Positions 15,561 through 24,553 of a stretch of DNA of 64,000 nucleotides are shown piece by piece. Position 1 is the stretch's first letter; the number at the start of each line of letters is the position of its first letter. Position numbers and translations under genes: made by a program. This stretch comes from Streptomyces coffeae (GTDB taxonomy: Bacteria; Actinomycetota; Actinomycetes; Streptomycetales; Streptomycetaceae), in assembly GCF_016741875.1 (NCBI RefSeq), contig NZ_JAERRF010000025.1:1-64000 (forward strand), in the 5' to 3' direction. The notes beneath the pieces were generated by a model. That model was given only the letters and a program-made list of their open reading frames with translations. It did no database searches and was not told the origin of the DNA.

Positions 15561-17135
15561 TCAGCCCTGGTCGTCGGAGGTCGGGTGGAGATGGTCCTTC
15601 CACAGTTCGCGCTCGGTGCCGCGCGGGTCGTTGACGACTTCGATCGACGGCTCGTTGTTGTGCTCGAAGACCATGACGGGCCGTTGGATGGTGTCGTACG
15701 GTGCCCAGGCGGCCGGCTCGCCGCTCCGTGCGAACTCCACCCAGCGGCCGTGCAGTGCGTCGGCGAGCTCCTGGGGCGGGCTGTCACCGGTCAACATCGC
15801 GCTGTCGGGGTTGTCGAGTGTGTCCCAGACGAACGGCAGCGGCAGGCTGTGGCAGGCACCGAGCTTGACCCCGACCAGGTTGGGCGCGGTGTCGGTGCGC
15901 CAGCCGAACTCGAAGAGATACGTGGCGGCGGAGGCGTCGGCCCGGGCTTCCGCGGCCCGGATCGTGGGGATGCGGAACATCCGGTCGGTGAGCACCGCGC
16001 AGGCGATACCCGAGGGCATGGTGCGTACGTAGGGCTGGACGTTGGTCTCGGCGTAGCGGTCGTAGAAGTCGCCCGGAACGCCGTACGCCGCCAAGCGGTC
16101 GCGGAACGGTTTCTCACCGGGCCATGACACCAGCGAGGTGGGCACCACGAAGATGCGGAACTCTTCGGTGGTGGTCCCCATGAGCAGGGGAATCTCGCCT
16201 CCGGCGCCTCCGGCGAGCGCGTCGATCGGCGCGCGGTGGAGGAGTTCGCCGTCGATGACGGGCATGAAGCCCAGCCCGCAGGAGGCGATGGTGGACGCGC
16301 CGAACCGTTCGGGGTCGGTGGTGGCGGCGATGTCCTCGCTGACGGCCTCCTGGGCGAGGAGGAGGTCGTCGACCGGTACGGCGGCCAGGGCCTCGGCGGT
16401 CGGCTCGATCCGCAGCCGCTCGGCGACCTCGGCGGTGACCAGGGTGGCGTCCTCGCGGGTCTGCGCGCTATGGGCCGAGCCGCTCTCGACGATGGCCTTG
16501 TGGAAGAGGCCGGTACCCAGGGAGAGCAGGGTGAGCACGCTCATCCCCCCGGCGGACTCGCCCGCGACGGTGATGTTGTCGGGGTCGCCGCCGAATCTCG
16601 CGATGTTGTCCCGCACCCATTCCAGAGCCGCGATCTGATCGAACAGCCCGCGGTTGGCGGGGGTGGGAGCGTCCGCGACATAGCCGAATCCCTCGATGCC
16701 GAGGCGGTAGTTGACGCTCACGCAGACCACGCCGTCGCGGGCGAAGATGGCGCCGTTGTAGGCGGTCACGGCGTTGGATCCGGTGGTGAAGCCGCCACCG
16801 TGGATCCACACCAGCACCGGCGCACCGGCGCCGCCGCTCGCGCGGGGGCCGGGTGTCCACACGTTGAGGTTGAGATAGTCCTCGCCCACGACGACCGGAT
16901 TGGGGAAGAGCTCGCCCACCTTCCCCTTCGGCGGCAGCTGCGGTGCGGTGGCGCCGAACGTGTGGGCGGCCCGCACACCGGTCCACGACGCGGGCGGTTC
17001 GGGTGCCGCGAACCGCTTGATGCCCCGCGGCGCGGCGGCGTACGGGATGCCGAGGAAGCGGGCGATCCCGTTCTCGACGAGGCCGGACACCGTGCCGTAC
17101 GCGGTCTCGACGTTGAGGGTGGTGCTCTCGGACAT
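15561..17135 (-). CDS. Type-B carboxylesterase (para-nitrobenzyl esterase-like)
   Basis: A 524-residue alpha/beta hydrolase. The N-terminal pattern YGTVSGLVENGIARFLGIPY AAAP (spaced here) and the oxyanion segment VWIHGGGFTTGS are typical. The nucleophile elbow is VAGESAGGMSV, with serine at about residue 195. The histidine lies in LGACHSLPLPFVW near residue 430, and a C-terminal W-x-x-F-A-R-S-G-E-P motif follows. No secretion signal is visible, so it is probably cytosolic. Members hydrolyse aryl or alkyl esters. ATG 17135 starts at the usual family position. No neighbouring gene points to a substrate. Confidence 0.9.
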   Translation of the reverse strand: MSESTTLNVETAYGTVSGLVENGIARFLGIPYAAAPRGIKRFAAPEPPASWTGVRAAHTFGATAPQLPPKGKVGELFPNPVVVGEDYLNLNVWTPGPRASGGAGAPVLVWIHGGGFTTGSNAVTAYNGAIFARDGVVCVSVNYRLGIEGFGYVADAPTPANRGLFDQIAALEWVRDNIARFGGDPDNITVAGESAGGMSVLTLLSLGTGLFHKAIVESGSAHSAQTREDATLVTAEVAERLRIEPTAEALAAVPVDDLLLAQEAVSEDIAATTDPERFGASTIASCGLGFMPVIDGELLHRAPIDALAGGAGGEIPLLMGTTTEEFRIFVVPTSLVSWPGEKPFRDRLAAYGVPGDFYDRYAETNVQPYVRTMPSGIACAVLTDRMFRIPTIRAAEARADASAATYLFEFGWRTDTAPNLVGVKLGACHSLPLPFVWDTLDNPDSAMLTGDSPPQELADALHGRWVEFARSGEPAAWAPYDTIQRPVMVFEHNNEPSIEVVNDPRGTERELWKDHLHPTSDDQG

Positions 17136-17347
17136 GCAGCTCCAGGGCCGAATGCCAAGGGTGCGCCCCGTACGCGGGCGACCCTCCCCCGCACGGCTCG
17201 ACCCGGGTGATCTGTCCGCCCCGAGCGACGAGACAGCTACCCAGCGCCACTGATCGACAACCCAACGTGACTACTGCGGGCCCTCGTTGGCCGGAAGTCG
17301 ACCTGAGGTCGGCATCCGTCAGCGCGGGCTGGCGGGGGCTGGCGGGG

Positions 17348-18732
17348 TCATACCGCCGTGGCGGGCTTGATGTTCTGGTTGGCGTGGAAGAGGTTGTCGG
17401 GATCGTAGGCGCGCTTGATGCGGGCGAGTCGATCGTAGTGGTCGCGGTAGGTGGCGCGGACCCGTTCCTGCCCCTCCCCCGCGCCCATGAAGTTCACATA
17501 CGAACCCCCCATCGAGTACGGGTGCATCTCCTCCCAGTAGTCGACGCACCACTGCCTGATGGTCCCGGCGTTGGCCGGGTCGGGGTCGACACCGGCGAAG
17601 ACACCGGACCAGACGGCGTCGCGGTAGCTCCAGGCCGTGTCGTCCGGGCCCGGCTGGTGGGCGGCGGCATCGACCGGATAGAGGTGCATCAGCGAGAGCG
17701 GAGTGGGGAGGTTCTCGCCGTACTTCTGGTGCACATCCATGGCGGCGTCCGGGATGTCGCCGAAGAAGTCGCCGCGCCAGTACCACTGGTACCCGCTGGG
17801 GATCACGAGGTCGAGCATGCTCTGCAACGCGGTGTAGGGCATCGGTTCCGCGAAGTGGAAGGCCGGGGGCCGGGCTCCCGCACCGAGGTGAACGCCTCCT
17901 CGAAGTGGTCCAGATCCCCGGTGTGACACCACACCACACCGCACATCTTCTGTCCGTGGATCTCCTCGGGGAACGGCGGGCCGGGCGGGATGGCGAAGAG
18001 GGCGAAGAAGCCGTACACGTCATCCGGCGCCTGCGGCAGGAACTCGCGGTACCAGGTGAGTACGTCGCGGGTGCGGTCGACCGGCCAGACGGTTATGGCC
18101 ACCCCGACGGTGTCCACCGGATGGAGCCGGTAGGTGAAGGAGGTCACGATGCCGAAGTTGCCGCCGCCACCCCGCAACGCCCACAACAGATCGGGGTGTT
18201 CGGCCTCGCTGGCCGTGACGAAGCTGCCGTCGGCCAGGACGACGTCGGCGGACAGCATATTGTCCGCGGTGAGGCCGTACCTGCGGGTGAGGTAGCCGTG
18301 GCCACCACCGAGGGTCAGCCCGCCGACACCGGTCATGGAGATGATGCCGGTGGGGGTGGCGAGTCCGAAGGCATGGGTGGCGTGGTCGAGGTCGCCGAGG
18401 TGGCTGCCACCGCCGACCTGGGCAGTCCTGGCAACGGGGTCGACCCGTACCCCCGCCATCGGCGACAGATCGATGGTGACGCCATCGTCGACGAGACAGA
18501 GGCCGGGCCCGCTGTGTCCGCCGCCCCGGACAGCGAGTTCCAGTCCGTTGTCGCGGATGAAGGTGACCGCGGCCATCACATCGGCGGCGTCCGCGCAGGA
18601 CACAAAGGCGGCCGGGTGTCGGTCGATCATGGCGTTGTACACCTGACGGGTCCGGTCGTACTCGGCATCCTGCGGGCCGATCACGGGCCCGCGCAAGGTG
18701 GTCCGCATCGCTTCCAGAGTTCCGGTGTCCAT
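17348..18732 (-). pseudogene. Berberine-bridge-type FAD oxidase with a single-base frameshift
   Basis: The first part holds the FAD domain: VRGGGHSGPGLCLVDDGVTI (with the histidine for covalent FAD), MTGVGGLTLGGGHGYLTRRY and LWALRGGGGNFGIVTSF. The frame breaks at a run of five C (coding strand) at 17865-17869: upstream it reads EEAFTSVREPGP, and one base further the next frame continues PAFHFAEPMPYTALQSML. One extra C would restore the protein (about 461 residues). The second part contains the BBE C-terminal motif IKRAYDPDNLFHANQNI. ATG 18732 has AGGAG 7 bases upstream. Family members oxidise alcohols or ring-close alkaloids and polyketides. Sequencing error at the homopolymer is a real alternative. 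Confidence 0.85.
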
Positions 18733-18944
18733 GGCGATCTCCTGGTAGTGCGCCGGCGCCCAGACACCCGTCAGCGGCCCGACGGGCAAGCGCACGCCGC
18801 AGGGCTGACACTTCCAGGATCCCGTCGGCCGCGGGGCCGCGCAACGCCAGTGGCCGACCGCTGACTGGGGCTCGAGACGCGCACAGCACGACGTCGGACG
18901 CCTACGCGACGTGGTTCACCGGGTCCGTCCGGCGCGGTGGGGGC

Positions 18945-19577
18945 ATGTCCTATCCTCATGGCGTGACCCGCAGCCGCAAGGACCCGAGTCTGCGCCGGGG
19001 CGAGATCCTTCGCGCCACCGTCTCCCAGATCAAGAAGCAGGGCATCCATCCCCTGCGCATCTCCGACGTGGCACATGAACTGTCGGTGAGCCCGGCCCTG
19101 GTGATCTACCACTTCCAGAACAAGGAAACGCTCATCGCCGAAGCCTTCGCCTGGGCCGTACAGCGCGAGCTGGATCATCTGGACCACCTCACCGCCGGAC
19201 TGCCCACCGCGCTGGAGCGGCTGCGCACCGCTCTGGACTGGTACGCGCCGACCGGGCAGGCCAAGGGCTGGGCCCTGTGGATCGAGGGCTGGGCGGGAGC
19301 ACTGCGCGAGCCGACCCTGCGCAAGGTCGGGCGGGAACTGGATCTGCGCTGGAAAGAGGCGCTGACCGCGATCATCCAGGACGGCGTGGACAGCGGGGAG
19401 TTCACCACCGACGATCCGCGGGGCGCGGTGTGGCGGATCACCGCCCTGCTGGACGGGGTGGCCGTGCAGGCCATCGTTCACCGCGACACTCAGGACCGGA
19501 AGCAGGCGGTCGGCTGGTCACGCCAGATCGTCGCCCGTGAGCTGGGACTGAAGAGCACCGACTTGGAGCGCGGCTGA
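18945..19577 (+). CDS. TetR-family regulator
   Basis: About 210 residues. The HTH is RRGEILRATVSQIKKQGIHP LRISDVAHELSVSPALVIYH FQNKETLIAEAF (spaced here), the classical TetR helix-turn-helix with Y-H-F at the end of the recognition helix. The C-terminal domain is Trp- and Leu-rich (WALWIEGWAGALREPTLRK) with a BetI-like end, VWRITALLDGVAVQAIVH. GTG 18963 would shorten the protein by six residues and is equally possible. It faces the frameshifted FAD oxidase across 212 bases and may have regulated it. The ligand is unknown. Confidence 0.85.
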   Translation: MSYPHGVTRSRKDPSLRRGEILRATVSQIKKQGIHPLRISDVAHELSVSPALVIYHFQNKETLIAEAFAWAVQRELDHLDHLTAGLPTALERLRTALDWYAPTGQAKGWALWIEGWAGALREPTLRKVGRELDLRWKEALTAIIQDGVDSGEFTTDDPRGAVWRITALLDGVAVQAIVHRDTQDRKQAVGWSRQIVARELGLKSTDLERG

Positions 19578-19671
19578 GCGGTCGCGACTCGGTCCCCCGG
19601 CGCGGACCCCGGTAACTCCGGTGCGCGGGTGTGGCGTTCCCCGCGTGGGCGCACGGCGCGACCCGGTGGTA

Positions 19672-19699
19672 TTGACAAGCGCGGAACGCTTACTACATC
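19672..19699 (+). promoter_or_regulatory. Sigma70-like promoter with an operator in the spacer
   Basis: TTGACA (19672-19677) and tacatc (19694-19699) are spaced 16 bases apart, upstream of the amino-acid dehydrogenase gene. The spacer contains the perfect inverted repeat AAGCG-cggaa-CGCTT (19677-19691), placed where a repressor would block RNA polymerase. The adjacent upstream TetR is a candidate. Confidence 0.6.
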
Positions 19700-19785
19700 G
19701 TCATTCAGTAACCGATAAGCCTGCGGGCCATGTGGCAGGGGCACCCCGCGCGTCGGCCGCCGGGTCTTCGCCCTGGACGGAAGCC

Positions 19786-21042
19786 ATGACAGCGACCCCC
19801 TTGAGCACACCTCCCCTCGCCGGTACCACACAGCCGCATCTCCAGCTGATCTGGACCGACCCGGTCACCGGGCGGCGGGGCTTCGTTGTCATCGACCGGC
19901 TGATCCGCGGCGTGGCCAGCGGCGGACTGCGGATGCGTGAGGGCTGCACCCTGGACGAAGTGCGCGGCCTGGCGGCCGGGATGACGCGCAAGGAAGCGCT
20001 CCACTACGACCCGGACAGCCGCTACATCCCGCTCGGCGGGGCCAAGGGCGGTATCGACTGTAGTCCGCACGATCCGCAGGCCCGCGCGGTCCTCGCCCGC
20101 TTCCTGGAGGCCGTGCGCTGCGTCCTGGAACACCACTGGACCACCGGCGAGGACCTCGGGATGCGTCAGGACACCATCGACGAGGCCATCGCCGGGGTGG
20201 GGCTGGCCAGTTCCATCCAGGCCATCTACCCCCTGCTGGACGACGAGAGCCGGGCGCGGCAGCGGCTGGCGGACGCCTTTGCCATCGAGGTCGACGGGGT
20301 GCCACTGCCCGAGCTGGTCGGTGGCCTGGGGGTGGCCGAATCGGCCCTCACCGCACTGGATCTGATCGCCGTCCCCCACGGTAGGGCACGCGCCGTCGTC
20401 CAGGGATTCGGCTCGATGGGCGGCGCGACCGCCCGCTATCTGGCCCAGGCGGGGGTCACGGTGATCGCGGTGGCCGACGCACACGGTGTCATCGCCAACC
20501 CGGACGGTCTGGACGTCGAACACCTGCTGCGCAGCCGTGCCCCCCTCGGTGGGATCGACCGCGGCCGACTGCGGCCCGGGGACCGCGAAGCCGACGGCGA
20601 CTCCTGGCTCGGCATCGACTGCGATGTCCTGGTGCCCGCCGCGGTCTCCTACTGCATCGACGCGGTCAACCAGACCCGGATCAGCGCGCGTGTCATCGCC
20701 GAGGCCGCCAATATGCCCACCCTTCCCGAGGCGGAGGCCGCGCTGCACGCACGCGGTGTGCGGGTGATACCGGACTTCGTCGCCAACTCGGCCACGAACG
20801 CATGGTGGTGGTGGACCCTCTTCGGCGACATCGGCGCCGACGCCGCCCAGGCCGAGCACCAAGTCCGCGAGTCCATGCGCCGGATCACCTCCGATGTGCT
20901 CACCGATGCCCAGCGGCATGGCATCACCCCGCGCGACGCCGCGCTCGGCGTCGTCGCGGACAAGATTGCCGCCATTGACATCCGCTTCGGCCCCGGCACC
21001 ACCCCGACCAGTCCGACCCGGAGCGCGTTGAACGGGCCGTGA
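19786..21042 (+). CDS. Glu/Leu/Phe/Val dehydrogenase family protein
   Basis: A 418-residue NAD(P)-dependent amino-acid dehydrogenase. Substrate-side motifs are MTRKEALH (Lys69) and YIPLGGAKGGIDC (Lys87); the Rossmann loop is VVQGFGSMGGATARYL near residue 205. DVLVPAAVSYCID and VIAEAANMPTLPEA complete the family pattern. The C terminus carries an unusual WWWWTLFGDIG run where catalytic members normally have the helix closing the active site, seen in a streptomycete subgroup of unproven substrate. ATG 19786 is preceded by GGACGGAAG. Its promoter carries an inverted repeat (19677-19691). It is distinct from the second family member at 62647. Confidence 0.82.
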   Translation: MTATPLSTPPLAGTTQPHLQLIWTDPVTGRRGFVVIDRLIRGVASGGLRMREGCTLDEVRGLAAGMTRKEALHYDPDSRYIPLGGAKGGIDCSPHDPQARAVLARFLEAVRCVLEHHWTTGEDLGMRQDTIDEAIAGVGLASSIQAIYPLLDDESRARQRLADAFAIEVDGVPLPELVGGLGVAESALTALDLIAVPHGRARAVVQGFGSMGGATARYLAQAGVTVIAVADAHGVIANPDGLDVEHLLRSRAPLGGIDRGRLRPGDREADGDSWLGIDCDVLVPAAVSYCIDAVNQTRISARVIAEAANMPTLPEAEAALHARGVRVIPDFVANSATNAWWWWTLFGDIGADAAQAEHQVRESMRRITSDVLTDAQRHGITPRDAALGVVADKIAAIDIRFGPGTTPTSPTRSALNGP

Positions 21043-21192
21043 CCGGCGGCGGGTTGATGGGGGCGGGGCGGCCACCGCCTGGGCGGCCGTCCGCCGTGAG
21101 CTGTCGACCGCCCGACCTCCGCTCCAGCCAAGGCGGGGGCGACGGCACTGTCCCGTGCCCGCGCACACCACCACGGCGATAGCCTTACTGCC

Positions 21193-21951
21193 ATGATCGG
21201 CACGACGGACGACGCGTTTCTCGATCCCATCGCCGACCGGCTCGCGGCCCTGCCGACGGTGTGCGCCGTGACCCTCGGCGGCTCACGGGCTCAGGGCAAT
21301 CACACCCCGGACAGCGACTGGGACCTGGCCGTGTATTACCGGGACGCCTTCGATCCGGACACCTTGCGGGCCGTCGGCTGGGACGGTGAGGTGTCCGACC
21401 TCGGCGCCTGGGGCGGCGGGGTGTTCAACGGGGGTGCCTGGCTGACCATCGACGGGCGGCGCGTCGATGTCCACTACCGCGACCTCGATGTCGTCGAACA
21501 CCAACTCGCCGAGTCCCGGCAGGGCCGCTTCCACTGGGAGCCGCTGATGTTCCATCTGGCGGGCATTCCGAGCTATCTGCTGGTCGCCGAACTCGCCCTG
21601 AACACGGTGCTGCGCGGCTCCCTGCCCCGCCCCGCGTTCCCCGAAGCGCTGCGCGCGGCGGCCCCACCGGAGTGGCGGGGCCGGGCGGCTCTGACGCTCC
21701 AGTACGCCAGGGCGGCGTACGCACCGCGCGGGCAGGCCACGGAGGTCGCCGGAGCCCTGGCCACCGCCGCGCTCCAGACAGGACACGCCGTGCTGGCGGC
21801 GCGCGGTGAACGGGTCACCAACGAGAAACGGCTCCTCCAACGTGCGGGATTGCGCGGCATCGACACGATCGTGGCGGGGCTGCGACCGGAGCCCGCAGCC
21901 CTGGCGAAGGCGGTCGACGCGGCGGAGGAGCTGTTCACGACCGCCGAGTGA
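21193..21951 (+). CDS. Nucleotidyltransferase-domain protein
   Basis: A 252-residue protein. The polymerase-beta-like nucleotidyltransferase motif is VTLGGSRAQGNHTPDSDWDL near residues 28-47 (GGS...G followed by SDWDL, the metal-binding Asp pair), and a third acidic position is seen in DVHYRDLDV. A helical C-terminal domain of about 130 residues follows, rich in Ala and Arg. Similar proteins include aminoglycoside nucleotidyltransferase-like and MNT-type enzymes; the acceptor is unknown. ATG 21193 begins near the domain. No toxin-antitoxin partner is adjacent. Confidence 0.82.
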   Translation: MIGTTDDAFLDPIADRLAALPTVCAVTLGGSRAQGNHTPDSDWDLAVYYRDAFDPDTLRAVGWDGEVSDLGAWGGGVFNGGAWLTIDGRRVDVHYRDLDVVEHQLAESRQGRFHWEPLMFHLAGIPSYLLVAELALNTVLRGSLPRPAFPEALRAAAPPEWRGRAALTLQYARAAYAPRGQATEVAGALATAALQTGHAVLAARGERVTNEKRLLQRAGLRGIDTIVAGLRPEPAALAKAVDAAEELFTTAE

Positions 21952-22223
21952 GCCAGAGTGACGGTGGCGGACGGGGCGGCTTTTGGCGGTGGTCGCCATC
22001 GGCGCGCATACCCGTATCGAGGGTGCATTTCTCCGCTTCCACGGATCCTTTCAGGAATTTATGAGGAGAGCACCAGGGAAATTCCCTCGTCATGTCCATA
22101 GGCTGCCCGCACTTCCGAGACACCCGAACTTTTGTGCGCACATCCGCGCTCGCCTGCCAGTAATGCCCGAAAGTCACCTCACCATCGACCCGCCTGCCCG
22201 AGAAAGCATCGACGCACAGGGTG

Positions 22224-23693
22224 TCAGTAGGCCACCGTGCCGAACCAGTGGAGATCCCCGCATGGCTCGTGGGTGTCACAGACCGCGGTGATGAACACCG
22301 TGTGTCGTCCCCGGACGGCCCGGACCTCGGCGGTGACATCCTCCTGCTCCCCGTCCGCGGGGACGGTGATGGTGGCCCAGGGCTGACTGTCCAGGCAGTC
22401 GAGCCGGAGCTCCAGCCGCGCTCCGCTCTCGCTGCCGTTGGACACCCGGGTGACCAGGCGGCCGTCTCCCTCCCCGCCGAAGTCGACCCGGTCGTAGCGA
22501 AGCTGGTCCCCGTCGCTCAGAGTGCGCGCCTGCCGGTAGCCGGACGTGGACCCGGCGGTCCCCTTCTGAGCGGTGTACTGGTCGGCGTTCACCCGCAGGC
22601 GCACGGAGAGGGAGGGGCCGGTGTCCGGAGGAGCCGTCACACCCGGGTCCTGGCCACCCGGTCCGCAGGTGGCCGGTTCGGACGACTCCATCCACCGCAT
22701 CGCCAGGGTGCCGACGAGCGCCGTGGCCACGGTGATGCTCACCGCCACAAAGACCGTTGTCCTGCGACGTGTTCCGCGCAACCATGCCATCGCCTTCCGC
22801 ACCGGCCCGACACCGCGGCGCCGGCGGCGGCCCGCACCCGGGGGACGGGCGCCCGGCGCGGCGCGAACCGGCCGGTCCCGCGGCGGCGTACGGGCGGTGG
22901 CCTCCTTGTTCCGCCCGTACTCATCCGCCCGCCACCACCCCAGCAACCGCAGTGGCAGATGCCGTGCCGCGCGGGCGTCGAGCCGCACCAGATCCTCGTA
23001 GCGGGCACGGCACCGGGGACACGCGGCCAGATGTGCCGTGACCTCCGGTCCCGGTGGGCTGTAGGGAAGACCGCCGTTGCCGCCGAGAACCTTGATGCAG
23101 TCCTCGCTGTCGACCCGCTCGAGGTACAGCTCCATCCGCGAGCGCCGCAGACCACGGTCGGCCGCCGCAAGACGCTCCCGCAGTTGTCGGCCCGCGAGAC
23201 CGGTGATGTCGGCCACGGCCGCCAAGTCGTCCTGCTCGACCAGGGTGTGCCATAACAGGCACTGCTCCACCGGTGTCAGTCCCTCGTACGCCACCTGCAA
23301 CTGGCCGTCGTCGTGCATGGGCCACACCGAGCCACTGGCGATCCATGCCATGAACCCGGACGAGAAGGCGTGCGGTTGTTTCAGTGCGTCGGCCACCGCG
23401 GCCATCCGGGTGGACTCCAGCAGCTGCAATCGCACACATCCCGCGTGGCGGCCGCGGTCCAGCGGATGCGCTGAGGCCACCCGCTCCCCCAGTCTGGTGA
23501 AGGCCACCGACACCAGTTTCGCCGCGAGCCCCGGTGATGTGGTGCAGGTCAGCGCATAGGCGTGAACCGCCGCCTGATGGCGGTCGTACACCTCCCGGAA
23601 CAGCGAGGTACGGCCCTGCCGTACCGCCCGGAGCGCCGCCATGTCGCCGTCCGCGGACTCACGGACCAGCGACGCCATCGACGACCGGTTCAT
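22224..23693 (-). CDS. ECF-sigma-like protein fused to zinc anti-sigma motif, TM helix and extracellular domain
   Basis: A 489-residue protein with a layered design. Residues 30-75 (FREVYDRHQAAVHAYALTC and LVSVAFTRLGERV) resemble sigma region 2. Residues 137-185 (GLTPVEQCLLWHTLVEQDDL, ITGLAGRQLRERLAAADRGL) resemble region 4. H221-x3-C225-x2-C228 (HLAACPRC) is a zinc anti-sigma-type motif. A basic linker leads to one TM helix at 312-332 (TTVFVAVSITVATALVGTL) and an outer domain of about 155 residues that looks like a CBM6-type beta sandwich. This puts signal input and promoter recognition in one membrane protein. Similar fused ECFs exist in actinobacteria. No separate anti-sigma gene is adjacent. 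Confidence 0.78.
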   Translation of the reverse strand: MNRSSMASLVRESADGDMAALRAVRQGRTSLFREVYDRHQAAVHAYALTCTTSPGLAAKLVSVAFTRLGERVASAHPLDRGRHAGCVRLQLLESTRMAAVADALKQPHAFSSGFMAWIASGSVWPMHDDGQLQVAYEGLTPVEQCLLWHTLVEQDDLAAVADITGLAGRQLRERLAAADRGLRRSRMELYLERVDSEDCIKVLGGNGGLPYSPPGPEVTAHLAACPRCRARYEDLVRLDARAARHLPLRLLGWWRADEYGRNKEATARTPPRDRPVRAAPGARPPGAGRRRRRGVGPVRKAMAWLRGTRRRTTVFVAVSITVATALVGTLAMRWMESSEPATCGPGGQDPGVTAPPDTGPSLSVRLRVNADQYTAQKGTAGSTSGYRQARTLSDGDQLRYDRVDFGGEGDGRLVTRVSNGSESGARLELRLDCLDSQPWATITVPADGEQEDVTAEVRAVRGRHTVFITAVCDTHEPCGDLHWFGTVAY

Positions 23694-24359
23694 CGTCCGC
23701 CGCCCCTCGGTCCCCCCGCGGCCGGACCGGAGCCGGTGCCGTCACCGGCCACCGGGAGTGGCGCTCGGTCCCCTAACGCACGCTTCGAGAGAACCCGTCG
23801 TACGAGGGTGTCTTTCATGGCCTTCCAGGCGAGCAATGGCATGGTCCAACCCCGATGGTGTCAGTTCTTCGCAGAGCCCGCCTGCCACGATTTCGCCGGT
23901 GCCCATGCGCGAGTTGGGTGGTCATTTTGCGTTCAACGTCGGCGCATGGCTTCCGGTCTGATGCCGACCGCCTCACGTCGGTGTGAGCGCGGCATGGACG
24001 ACGGCGGCTGGGGCAGCCAACAGCCGGTCCGATCGTGGGAGTTCTGGGGGGTGCGTGGTCGTCCGGGAACACGTGCATCTTATGCGCCACATGCCATTCT
24101 TTTCACCCGCCCAGCAAGAAACTTTCCCAACTCGCCAGTACGGTTTCGGCGATGAAAGGCACGAGCGAGAAGTACGACCGAGTATGTAATTTCGTTTTGA
24201 AACATCTGCGCGTCGCCAACACCGCATTTACCTCCGAGTAGTCCTTATGAACGATGGCGAGCGCGCTGTGCACGGGCCGCGTGACGTCCGCGGCCGGCCG
24301 GGCGAGGCGGAGGGAACAACTCCCCCGCCCATGACGTTTCCCGATCGAAGGAGGCGACG
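23694..24359. other. Non-coding stretch of 666 bases
   Basis: No convincing gene on either strand; open frames here have codon use unlike the neighbours. Bases 24080-24240 are clearly AT-richer than the surroundings and include an inverted TTTC/GAAA pair near 24190. This may be a promoter region for the small gene at 24360, a degraded gene, or a small RNA; nothing in the sequence decides. Confidence 0.5.
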
Positions 24360-24548
24360 ATGACCCACGCGGAGAACGATCGGAAGCAGCTCCAGGATGC
24401 CGCCGAGGAAGGGCGCCGTGCTCGCTTCGGCGCACTGCCGGAGCGTGTCCGCCCCGAGGAGATGGTCGAAGAGCGCCCGGCGACGGCACCGGACCCGGCG
24501 AGGAACACCTACAACGACGAGGAGTGGCTGGTTCGTAACGCATTGTAG
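24360..24548 (+). CDS. Small acidic protein, 62 residues
   Basis: A short hydrophilic protein, MTHAENDRKQLQDAAEEGRR at the start and NTYNDEEWLVRNAL at the end. It has many Glu/Arg residues and is likely one long helix with a conserved-looking C-terminal tail. A very strong ribosome site, GAAGGAGG, lies 6 bases before ATG 24360, which is the main reason to call it real. I do not recognise the family. It is convergent, five bases apart, with the alpha/beta hydrolase gene. Confidence 0.65.
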   Translation: MTHAENDRKQLQDAAEEGRRARFGALPERVRPEEMVEERPATAPDPARNTYNDEEWLVRNAL

Positions 24549-24553
24549 TCACC

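Noticed and set aside
21952..22223. A short gene in the AT-richer gap between the nucleotidyltransferase and ECF-like genes
   Set aside because: No ribosome site or family resemblance; the genes are convergent, so this is best read as a terminator region.
23562..24155. A plus-strand open frame over the ECF-like gene start and the non-coding stretch
   Set aside because: No ribosome site, no recognisable fold, and the codon use does not match the surrounding genes.
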